Shown here: one piece after another, positions 1 to 6,004 of the stretch
Numbering within the stretch: the stretch's first letter is position 1
Layout of the letters: every line of letters starts with the position of its first letter
The notes under the pieces: model-generated
What the model saw: the letters and a program-made list of their open reading frames with translations, nothing else
Told to the model about the DNA's origin: nothing
The model's database searches: none
Made by a program: the position numbers and the translations under genes
From: JAUVYV01 sp964394625
GTDB taxonomy: Bacteria; Planctomycetota; Phycisphaerae; Sedimentisphaerales; Anaerobacaceae
DNA length: 6,479 nt
Assembly: GCA_964394625.1 (NCBI GenBank)
Contig: CAYMYK010000171.1
Location: forward strand, 1 to 6,479
Reading direction: 5' to 3'

Positions 1-2027
1 CCGCCGAATATCTGCCGCAAGCCTGGCATACCTGCCTGCCTCTTTGCTGTCGCCGAGCAGCCGAGCCGCCTCTGCCAAAATCTTCACATCGACGTAATAA
101 TACGAAGTCGCCCTCAAAGACGCATTCACAATATGCCCTTGCGCCCTGCTGCGAAGAAGCTCAACATACTGCTTCAGCCCCTCGTAATGCCCTGTGAGAA
201 TTCGCTCGTCGCCGCAGTACTCGTACACATACCAGGGAATCAGAAAATACGCACTCGACCACGCCGCGCTGTTCCAGCGACCATAACCCCAGCCCGGGGT
301 CGGAATTATCCCCGGCAGCTCACCGTCCGGACGCTGCTCGTCTGCGAAATCGTCCATCCACTTCGTGTATGCAGCCGCCGCGTCAAAATCGTACAGCCCC
401 GCCTCAGCCGCCAGATGCGCATCACCCGTCCAGCCGTTCTTCTCCCGATGGGGACAATCAGTCGGATACCCGTGAAAATTACTCACATAAGACCACAGCG
501 TCGCCTGCTGTATCCTGTTCAAAAGCCGATTCGAACACTCGAAACTTCCCGCCCGTTCAAATGATGTATGAACGACCTTCGCCAGAAGATTATCCGCCGT
601 CGGCCTGCCCGGAAATCCCGTCAGTTCAACATACCGAAACCCGTGATAGACAAACCTCGGCTCCCAGAGCTGCCGCCCCTGACCGTTCAGGATATATGTA
701 TCGGTCTGAAATTCCCACTGATACGTGAACATCCCTATATTCTCCGTATCCAGCGTCCCGTNNNNNNNNNNCCGTCCGCGTATAGACGCTCGCCGTATCT
801 AAGCTTAACCTGTGTACCCGCCGGGCCTGAAACCGAAAGCCGGGCCCAGCCCCCTATGTTCTGACCGATGTCAAACACGAAAACCCCCGGCTTCGGCTCG
901 GTTACCTTCACCGGCCTGATGGTCTTCATTACCTTGATTGCCGGCAGCATCTGTGTCCTGAGCTTGCCCTTGGGCCCCCGTACGACCACCGCATCGGCCC
1001 ACGCACTGTCGTCGAATCCGCACTTGTTCCACCCGGGCATCTCACGCCTGGCATCATAGACCTCGCCGTTGCGAATACTCTCAAAGATAATCGGACCCCT
1101 GCCGGCCTTCCAGCTTGAATCGCTCACTATTCGTTTCGACGTCCCGTCCTCAAAGTCCACCTCAAGCTGACAAATCACCGCAGGCCTGTCTCGCCAGGGC
1201 GCCTTATCGAAATTCCACGTCGCAAATGTATGCATATTGTACCAGCCGTTACCCAGCACCACGCCTAAGGCATTGTCGCCCTGCGAAAGCCCGTCGGTAA
1301 CATCGTACGTAACATACAGCACCCGTCTGTCGTACCGCGTGAACGCCGGGTCCAGAACGTGGTCACCGACCTTCCTGCCGTTCAGATACAACTCATAGTA
1401 GCCAGGCCCGCAGATATAGACACGAGCTTTGCTCACCTTCTTGTCCAGTGAAAAGTCCCTGCGAAAAAAGGGACTCGGCTCCACCTGTGCATCCCTGTCT
1501 GTCCATTCTATCGTCTTGCTGAAATGCCGCCTCGTCCGCTGCTCCCAGTCGTAAACCTTGGGCCCGCTTATCCACTCGCCCCGCCAGTCCTCTCGCCTCA
1601 ACAGCCCCATCTCCCAGTACGCCGGCTCGCTCCACTTGCTAACCTTGCCTTGCCTGTCCCACACGCGAACCTTCCAAAAATACCTCATCCGCGACTTTAG
1701 CGGTTTGCCCCCGTAAACAATATGGACAGACTGACTTGATTTAACCTTCCCCGTATCCCAGAAATCCCCTTCGCCCCTGCTTAATTTCTCCGCACTGCCT
1801 GCCACTATGATTCGATACGCCCCCTGCCTCCACCCTCGCCCCCTCGCCTGCGTAACCCATATCAGCCGAGGCCTGACCACATCAATCCCCACGGGATTGA
1901 CAAGATACTCGCACCGAAGCTCTTTTACCCTCGCGCTGCTGTCAACAGGCCCCACACAAACCTCAGTTGACGCACAGCCGGCTAAAATAATTCCCGAAAT
2001 CAACAGAAAAATAAAACCTTTCATCAT
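1..2027 (-). CDS. GH78 alpha-L-rhamnosidase, lipoprotein (partial, runs off the left edge; interrupted by an N gap)
   Basis: Predicted to cleave terminal alpha-L-rhamnose from plant, algal or microbial glycans at the cell surface. Residues 1-18 form a lipoprotein signal ending in the lipobox LAGC, with Cys at about 18. In order follow an Ig-like N-terminal domain (about 35-140), a Bac_rhamnosid_N-type beta domain (about 188-345, with YELYLNGRKVGDHVLDP and GNGWY), a second beta domain (about 370-465, with FDIGQNIGGW), and the start of the (alpha/alpha)6 catalytic barrel. The barrel has the GH78 acid motif TDCPHRE..GWTGD (bases 427-462), with the Asp, Glu and Asp expected in the active site. 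The end of the barrel, with the catalytic base, and the C-terminal domain lie outside the window. The reading frame changes across the N run at 762-771, but joining the flanks by their shared ccgt restores it. A loop normally carrying GLGDW is absent near bases 100-135. TTG at 2030 is also open, but ATG 2027 or ATG 2024 fits the ribosome binding site better. The start lies 38 bp after lepB on the same strand. Confidence 0.93.
762..771. other. Assembly gap (10 N) inside the rhamnosidase gene
   Basis: Ten N bases form a scaffold gap. The left flank ends in ccgt and the right flank begins with ccgt. If these are the same four bases, removing the Ns and one copy gives, on the minus strand, an open frame reading RLYADGTLDTENIG. 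This matches the usual GH78 sequence at this place and keeps the frame on both sides. The gap is therefore probably an unmerged contig overlap rather than missing sequence. Four shared bases alone could be chance; agreement of both frame and family motif makes it likely. Confidence 0.85.
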
Positions 2028-2031
2028 CAAA

Positions 2032-2038
2032 CCCCTTT
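2032..2038 (-). promoter_or_regulatory. Ribosome binding site that decides the rhamnosidase start
   Basis: On the minus strand AAAGGGG is followed by TTTG and then ATGATG. It is only one base from the TTG at 2030, too close for initiation. It is four bases from ATG 2027 and seven from ATG 2024. One of the two ATGs is therefore the likely start; both keep the lipobox. Confidence 0.6.
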
Positions 2039-2065
2039 ACCTGAGCTGGTTTTCAGAATTGACGT

Positions 2066-3580
2066 TCAGAATGTCTTGCCCGAGCCGCCGTAGATAAAAC
2101 GCATCTCTCCGATATTAGGAACCACCGCATACCGAGAGCGAGCAAAAGGCCGAAATCCCGCGGGCCAATAGACAAACAACGCCTTGCCGACAAGATACTC
2201 ACGCGGCACAATGCCGTACCGGTACATCTTGCCGTTGTTGCCCCTGCCTTTTTGGCTCCACCACCTGCCGTCCTGGCTGCGAGGACTGTTGTCGCCGAGA
2301 ACAAAAAACTCGTCTTCGTCCAGTTGCAGCGGATTACCCTCCGTGGCCCGGCCGCGGTCGTTCGACTGCGGGTTCCTCGAGGTGTAATGAATGTCCTTGA
2401 AAATCGCAATATGCGATAGCTCGAGCTTGCCCGCTGCGAATATCTTCACCTGCGGCTCGATTTTGGTCCTTCTCGGCCCCGCCGCATTGGCATCCCGGCC
2501 CAGGTCACAGGTCAGCTTCTCGCCGGCAAACTCCAGAACCAGCCGATGGTCCAGGTTCGCAAACCGCATAGGTACGTGTTCGCCGCGCATCGGCTCAGCC
2601 GCATACCCGCTGGCCAGAACCTTCTCGCCGTCTTCGCTTTCTACGGCGATATTCATCTGCCCGCCGTAGTCGTACCATCCCCGATACGTCCTGCCGTATT
2701 TGCTCAGCGATATCCCGATGCTGCCGGGCGTGTCGCTCGATTTGACCCAGAAACGCGCCATCAAATCGCTGCAGTAAGGAAGATACCGATAATCCCCCAC
2801 GCCGTCGTATGCGTAAGTCGCCCGAAAATCGTTCCCAAGCGAGGTATCGTAGAACAACGTGCTAATCTGCTGCGCAGCGCTGTCCAGCACAAAAACCGCT
2901 GCGTCTGTCTCGTCAACCTTCCATTTTGAGCCGTTGCTGTTGCGAAAGGGCCGGCTCCACTGATGACCGTTAAAGGTCGGCTCGTCGGGCCGAATCGGCT
3001 GGTAGTCGTTGTCATATACCGGCATCCACAACTCCTGCTGAACCTTCGCCGGCTTTCGGCTTATCAGGCCGTTTATATAGACATCACCGTCTATTATCTC
3101 CACCTTCTCGCCGGGCCTGCCGACGAGACGTTTGATATAGTTCTCAGTCGGGTTCAGTGGATTCTTAAATACTATTACATCCCACTGCTTCGGCTCGAAA
3201 AACTGATAAAGGCACTTCAGCACTAAAATACGGTCGCCGTTCGAGACAGGCATCATCCCGCCGGTCGGCTGATGATACCCGCAGCTCGGGCACCGGGAAC
3301 GCCGAAATGGCAGAGCGACTCTCGGTATCGTGTCCCTGGGCACACGGAAATTGCCAAGGCCGTAGCGGTACTTGTACCCGCACTGCGGACACCTGAGACG
3401 AAAATGCGCACCCATCAGCGTATCCGCCATACTCCCGGTCGGTATGCGAAACGCCTCCATTACAAACGCCCGAAAAATAAATGCCAACACAAAGGCCGTT
3501 ATCAGCCACTCGAAGGTATTTGCTATCTCGGCAATCCTGTCTTTCTTTCGACCGCTCACGCCCGATTTGCTCACCGTCAT
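2066..3580 (-). CDS. lepB: Signal peptidase I, large form with zinc-ribbon and beta-sandwich-like inserts
   Basis: Membrane-bound serine protease (family S26) that removes signal peptides from exported proteins on the outer face of the cytoplasmic membrane. 504 aa. A single membrane segment lies at about 23-41. Box B is PTGSMADTL with nucleophile Ser50. GDRILV and WDVIVF follow, then the general-base lysine Lys150 in YIKRLVGRPGE, and box E GDNSPRSQDGR at 429-439, where Ser435, Asp437 and Arg439 align with Ser278, Asp280 and Arg282 of E. coli LepB. All catalytic elements are present. Two additions stand out. A four-cysteine ribbon CPQC..CPSC (Cys64, 67, 97, 100) sits between the serine and the rest of the fold. 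About 260 residues (165-424) lie between the lysine region and box E, far more than usual, with a stretch resembling LamG/concanavalin-type sandwiches (for example RFANLDHRLVLEFAGEKL). ATG 3580 is preceded by GGGGAAGAA. The gene heads a likely unit with the rhamnosidase. Function is sure; the role of the inserts is unknown. Confidence 0.95.
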   Translation of the reverse strand: MTVSKSGVSGRKKDRIAEIANTFEWLITAFVLAFIFRAFVMEAFRIPTGSMADTLMGAHFRLRCPQCGYKYRYGLGNFRVPRDTIPRVALPFRRSRCPSCGYHQPTGGMMPVSNGDRILVLKCLYQFFEPKQWDVIVFKNPLNPTENYIKRLVGRPGEKVEIIDGDVYINGLISRKPAKVQQELWMPVYDNDYQPIRPDEPTFNGHQWSRPFRNSNGSKWKVDETDAAVFVLDSAAQQISTLFYDTSLGNDFRATYAYDGVGDYRYLPYCSDLMARFWVKSSDTPGSIGISLSKYGRTYRGWYDYGGQMNIAVESEDGEKVLASGYAAEPMRGEHVPMRFANLDHRLVLEFAGEKLTCDLGRDANAAGPRRTKIEPQVKIFAAGKLELSHIAIFKDIHYTSRNPQSNDRGRATEGNPLQLDEDEFFVLGDNSPRSQDGRWWSQKGRGNNGKMYRYGIVPREYLVGKALFVYWPAGFRPFARSRYAVVPNIGEMRFIYGGSGKTF

Positions 3581-3687
3581 TTCTTCCCCACAGAATCCCT
3601 AAAAACAAAGCGTCTCAAATACGAACCACCCGCCGGCATACAAACCCGCTCTTAGCCGGAATCCACCGGGCGGCAAAAGGAGCAGCA

Positions 3688-3716
3688 ATTATGCAGTCTA
3701 TTTATCGCCCGGTCAA
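3688..3716 (-). promoter_or_regulatory. Sigma70-type promoter for lepB
   Basis: Reading the minus strand, TTGACC (3716-3711) is followed by exactly 17 bases and then CATAAT (3693-3688). Each hexamer matches the consensus at five of six bases. The predicted transcript would begin near 3681, giving a leader of about 100 nt before the lepB ATG. Recognised by eye, not tested. Confidence 0.65.
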
Positions 3717-4117
3717 CACACATTTGGATTCTCCGCCCTCCTGAGCAGCCGAACAACCCGCCCGCAGCGTGCCGGGTGCCGCCCCGCACGCAATCGCCCG
3801 ACCAAAACCCTGCGCCGCCGACAGCCATACGCCGCCACCGCCTCACCTCTGCCTGGATGGATTGTCAGACGCCGCCTGCCGCGACGCGCAACGCACCAAA
3901 CGTATCGCCGGTACATAACATATTGAAAATACTAATGTTACGTACTGTAGGCCGCAGCCGCCGCCCGCCCACAATACCCTCGTGCAGTTGCACATTAAAG
4001 GCAAAACATCCTCACGTTATATCCCGCAAAACTACCTTTACACCCACGGCCCGCACCTTCATTCTTGATGTGTCCCGCATACGTTCAAATACACGGATTT
4101 TTTTAAATAAAAATTGT
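3717..4117. other. Divergent intergenic region between the lepB and HU promoters, no gene recognised
   Basis: About 400 bp with no convincing coding sequence on either strand. ORFs open here by composition, but they lack ribosome binding sites, are rich in Arg and Pro, and resemble no family I know. The first part (about 3730-3900) is GC-rich. The second part holds an AT-rich inverted repeat (3911-3945, listed separately) and a short palindrome GTGCA-gt-TGCAC at 3982-3993. I looked for tRNA, tmRNA, RNase P RNA and SRP RNA signatures and found none. An uncharacterised small RNA cannot be excluded. Confidence 0.6.
3911..3945. repeat. Inverted repeat, 11-bp arms with one mismatch and a 13-bp spacer
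   Basis: Left arm GTACATAACAT (3911-3921) and right arm ATGTTACGTAC (3935-3945) are reverse complements except for one position. The 13-bp spacer is AT-rich. It lies between the divergent lepB and HU promoters, about 195 bp upstream of the lepB -35 and 170 bp upstream of the HU -35. It could be a binding site for a dimeric regulator or an RNA stem-loop. No T run follows on either strand, so it is not a typical intrinsic terminator. Confidence 0.7.
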
Positions 4118-4146
4118 TTGCCGCATAGAAGTCGTTGTAGTATAGT
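4098..4146 (+). promoter_or_regulatory. Sigma70-type promoter with AT-rich upstream element, for the HU gene
   Basis: TTGCCG (4118-4123), a 17-base spacer and TATAGT (4141-4146) make a good sigma70 match, four and five of six bases respectively. Directly upstream, 4098-4117 is almost pure A and T, placed where an UP element contacts the alpha subunit. The transcript would start near 4153, leaving a leader of about 187 nt before the HU ATG. A strong promoter suits an abundant nucleoid protein. Confidence 0.65.
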
Positions 4147-4237
4147 GATTTGCAGTACGAAAGTGCCTTTGCCACCGCCGGTTAGTGCAATAATTTTTAA
4201 CGGGCACACTATGAGCGACTGGATTGCGGAGAGAACT

Positions 4238-4312
4238 ATGTCCTCCAAAAAAAACGCTCACCTGCAAAAAGTGGTCTTGCCACATCAAGTGTGGAATAAT
4301 CAGGTTTGCTAA
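4238..4312 (+). CDS. Possible leader peptide ORF in the HU 5' leader (24 aa)
   Basis: ATG 4238 is preceded by GCGGAGAG (4226-4233), a good Shine-Dalgarno sequence about five bases away. The ORF reads MSSKKNAHLQ... and stops at TAA 4310-4312, 27 bp before the HU start. An in-frame ATG at 4211 would give 33 aa but has a poor ribosome binding site. It carries an A8 run (4247-4254) at codons 4-6 and, inside it, the competing short stems at 4271-4294. No homologue is recognised. It lies downstream of a strong promoter and upstream of HU, so if translated it would be a cis-acting leader rather than an independent protein. An ORF this short could be chance. Confidence 0.3.
   Translation: MSSKKNAHLQKVVLPHQVWNNQVC
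4271..4294 (+). promoter_or_regulatory. Two mutually exclusive short stems in the HU leader
   Basis: GTGG (4271-4274) can pair with CCAC (4280-4283), and CCACA (4280-4284) can pair with TGTGG (4290-4294). Each has a 5-nt loop and both share the middle segment. The arrangement resembles a small attenuator or translational switch, or the second alone may be a DNA palindrome acting as an operator. The stems are short, and no T run follows to make a terminator. Confidence 0.3.
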
Positions 4313-4339
4313 CTGCTCTTTCTTGAAATGAGGTAGCGT

Positions 4340-4660
4340 ATGGCAACTGTTACAAAGAAAGAACTCATTGACCGGATTGCAAAGCAAACACAAGCCAAGC
4401 GGCTTACCGTAAAAAGCGTCATACAGAGCTTCCTCGAGGAGATTACCGCCGAGCTGTCCAATGGCAACCGAATCGAGTTCCGCGACTTCGGCGTCTTTGA
4501 AACCAGAACGAGGGCCTCACGCGTCGCTCAGAATCCAAAGACCCTGGAGCGGGTTAACGTCCCGTCGAAAAGAGCCGTAAAATTCAAGATGGGCCGGCTT
4601 ATGAGAGAAAGCCTTAGCGCCCCTGCACCGCAGCCGACGCAGAGACCAAAAACTTTTTGA
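4340..4660 (+). CDS. HU/IHF-family DNA-binding protein with a proline-rich tail
   Basis: Small dimeric nucleoid protein that bends DNA and compacts the chromosome. 106 aa, against about 90 for classical HU. Residues 1-40 form the helical dimerisation part (TKKELIDRIAKQT). GNRIEFRDFGVFETR (42-56) is the beta-saddle entry. The DNA-binding arm spans about 57-78 with RVAQNPKT, where Pro66 is the expected intercalating proline; the residue before the Asn-Pro is Gln instead of the usual Arg. The body ends VKFKMGRLMRESL (80-92). Residues 93-106 (SAPAPQPTQRPKTF) are an extra Pro-rich, basic tail. ATG 4340 has GAGG (4330-4333) six bases upstream. RIEFRDFGVF gives it an IHF-like flavour, but the sequence does not decide between HU and IHF subunit, so no symbol is given. 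Confidence 0.95.
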   Translation: MATVTKKELIDRIAKQTQAKRLTVKSVIQSFLEEITAELSNGNRIEFRDFGVFETRTRASRVAQNPKTLERVNVPSKRAVKFKMGRLMRESLSAPAPQPTQRPKTF

Positions 4661-4810
4661 CCGCCGGCTCAGGTAAAATGAAACTTATACGCAACTGAAT
4701 TATCCGTATGAAGCTGCAACTCGAAAAACTAAAAAACATATCGGCTTGTATAACACATACGTTGCCTTAAGGGTTGCAGATGAATTTTTTGTTTTGCCAT
4801 GGTAGTTCAA

Positions 4811-4816
4811 GAGGTG
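4811..4816 (+). promoter_or_regulatory. Ribosome binding site that decides the cold-shock gene start
   Basis: GAGGTG ends six bases before ATG 4823. The in-frame ATG at 4799 has no such sequence upstream and would add eight residues before the conserved MSEGTVKWFN start of cold-shock proteins, so ATG 4823 is preferred. Confidence 0.8.
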
Positions 4817-4822
4817 TGCAGT

Positions 4823-5041
4823 ATGTCAGAGGGAACGGTTAAGTGGTTCAACTCAAGGAAGGGCTATGGTTTCATTGCCACCACCGATGGCAACGACGTC
4901 TTCGTACATTACTCTAATATCGCCGGCGATGGATACAAAACTCTTGGAGAAGGTGACTCTGTCAGCTTCGACATCGTCGAGGGTGAAAAGGGTCTCAGGG
5001 CGGAAAACGTAGTACAACTGACAACGAAAGCCCAGAGCTGA
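4823..5041 (+). CDS. Cold-shock protein, CspA family
   Basis: Single cold-shock domain that binds single-stranded RNA and DNA and acts as an RNA chaperone in the cytoplasm. 72 aa, the usual size. It starts with the typical GTVKWFN (4-10). RNP1 is KGYGFI (13-18) and RNP2 is VFVHY (26-30), both intact, with Trp8, Phe17, Phe27 and His29 in the aromatic nucleic-acid face. The C-terminal strand is VSFDIVEGEKGLRAENV. It lies 162 bp downstream of the HU gene on the same strand, with a clear ribosome binding site. I found no convincing -35/-10 pair in that gap, only a TATAAC at 4749-4754 without a matching -35, so it may have its own promoter or be read through from HU. Which Csp paralogue this is, and whether it is cold-induced, cannot be told. 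Confidence 0.96.
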   Translation: MSEGTVKWFNSRKGYGFIATTDGNDVFVHYSNIAGDGYKTLGEGDSVSFDIVEGEKGLRAENVVQLTTKAQS

Positions 5042-5158
5042 CCGGCTCCTGCTGAGTATCGCAATTTAACCGTGTTGGCTGTTCTTCGGCCCGGTAGCCG
5101 GCTGTCCCCCGCCCCGGCGCCGTCAAAATCCAACCCTTCAAAATCGTCGTTTTTTCCC

Positions 5159-5187
5159 TTGCAAGCCAAACACTTTTCTGCTATGAA
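5159..5187 (+). promoter_or_regulatory. Sigma70-type promoter with extended -10, for the HNH gene
   Basis: TTGCAA (5159-5164), a 17-base spacer and TATGAA (5182-5187), with TG plus one base directly before the -10, as in extended -10 promoters. The transcript would begin near 5194, about 40 nt before the HNH ATG. Each hexamer matches the consensus at four of six bases. Confidence 0.5.
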
Positions 5188-5235
5188 TAATTCCCGGACG
5201 GTAAATGAAAAGCCGTTATATGACCTGTTTTAATT

Positions 5236-5871
5236 ATGTTTGCTTCTGACGTTAAATCCGGTCTCGATTGCAATGTGCTCGTCCTGAACAAGCACTATAT
5301 GGCTATCCGCATCATCGGAGCCAGAAGGGCATTCTCCCTGCTGTGCAGAGAGCTTGCAGAAGTCGTCTCCCTCGAACAGGGCCGCTACTCGAACTACGAC
5401 TTCCAGAGCTGGTGCGAGGTAAGCGAGCTCAAACGCTCCTTCGAGCCGGATGGCCAGGACTGGGTCTCTACCGTCAACTTCTACGTCGCCGTGCCCAGAA
5501 TCATTCGCCTTCTGTTCTACGACCGCCTGCCGAGAAACGATGTCAAGTTCAACAGAAGAAATATCTTCGCAAGAGACAAAAACCGCTGCCAGTATTGCGG
5601 CAAAAAACAGCCCACCAGCGAGCTTTCGCTCGACCACATCATTCCGCGAAGTATGGGAGGAAAGTCTGGCTGGACAAATATCGTCTGCGCCTGCACCAAA
5701 TGTAATGTCAAAAAGGGTGGCCGAACGCCAAAACAGGCTGGCTTGACCCTCATCCAAAGACCCGTAAAACCGAAAAAAAACCCCCTCATACACATCCACC
5801 TCGGCCACCAGAGATACCAAAGCTGGAAGCAGTTCCTCGACCACGCTTACTGGTCCGTCGAGCTAAAATAG
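5236..5871 (+). CDS. HNH endonuclease-family protein (COG1403 type)
   Basis: Protein of 211 aa with a metal-binding HNH (beta-beta-alpha) nuclease fold in its C-terminal half. RNIFARDKNRCQYCGKK (108-124) gives the first CxxC pair (Cys118, Cys121). LDHIIPRSMGG (132-142) carries the catalytic Asp-His (133-134). WTNIVCACTKCN (146-157) gives the HNH Asn148 and the second pair (Cys153, Cys156), followed by KKGGRTP. The four cysteines should hold a structural zinc and His134 with Asn148 the catalytic metal. Residues 10-100 are a conserved N-terminal part of the same family (VLVLNKHYMAIRIIGARRAFSLL). Such proteins are common stand-alone genes in many bacteria and their physiological role is not established, so nuclease activity is inferred from the motif. 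No methylase, phage or CRISPR gene lies nearby. ATG 5236 has no clear Shine-Dalgarno sequence; an in-frame TGA at 5221-5223 rules out a longer protein. Confidence 0.93.
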   Translation: MFASDVKSGLDCNVLVLNKHYMAIRIIGARRAFSLLCRELAEVVSLEQGRYSNYDFQSWCEVSELKRSFEPDGQDWVSTVNFYVAVPRIIRLLFYDRLPRNDVKFNRRNIFARDKNRCQYCGKKQPTSELSLDHIIPRSMGGKSGWTNIVCACTKCNVKKGGRTPKQAGLTLIQRPVKPKKNPLIHIHLGHQRYQSWKQFLDHAYWSVELK

Positions 5872-6004
5872 TCTCCCTGATTCAGGCAGGCGTTGTCCCC
5901 ATCTCGAAACCTTCGAAACAGTGCATTGCTCATGGCGCAACGCAGGCCTGACCCGGCCCTGTACAACCGAAGCCGTCCCTCGACCTGCTCACGCGACCCG
6001 ACTG
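5872..6004. other. Convergent intergenic region, nothing recognised
   Basis: 133 bp between the ends of the HNH gene (plus) and the dockerin-like gene (minus). CCTGATTCAGG (5877-5887) is a very short palindrome just after the HNH stop, but its loop is too small and no T run follows, so I do not call a terminator. Confidence 0.5.

Noticed and set aside
735..761. Apparent early stop of the rhamnosidase just left of the N gap
   Set aside because: It results from reading through the 10 N in the wrong phase. A second frame stays open from 761 to the left edge with GH78 catalytic motifs.
3650..3666. TTAGCCGGAATCC, reminiscent of the conserved 3' strand of RNase P RNA on the minus strand
   Set aside because: The matching 5' strand (GAAAGTCC-type) is absent from the next 400 bp and the ACAGAA part is missing.
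3675..3744. Plus-strand ATG at 3691 with a fine AAAAGGAG site upstream, opening a 17-codon ORF
   Set aside because: The same bases form the minus-strand lepB promoter (TTGACC-N17-CATAAT). The peptide is very short, resembles nothing and has no plus-strand promoter nearby.
3713..3916. Minus-strand ORF of 67 codons upstream of lepB
   Set aside because: Arg-rich composition from GC-rich DNA, no ribosome binding site, no family resemblance, and it overlaps another open frame equally lacking support.
5085..5156. GC-rich inverted segments after the cold-shock gene (GCCGG/CCGGC, CGGCGCCG) with a later T6 run
   Set aside because: The T run lies almost 30 bp beyond the last stem and no stem leads into it, so it does not form an intrinsic terminator.
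5230..5844. Long minus-strand ORF opposite the HNH gene
   Set aside because: Antisense shadow: the plus strand encodes a complete, motif-intact HNH protein across the same bases.
5236..5871. Reading the HNH gene as part of a restriction, CRISPR or phage defence system
   Set aside because: No methyltransferase, Cas, integrase or repeat array is present, and the neighbours are housekeeping genes.
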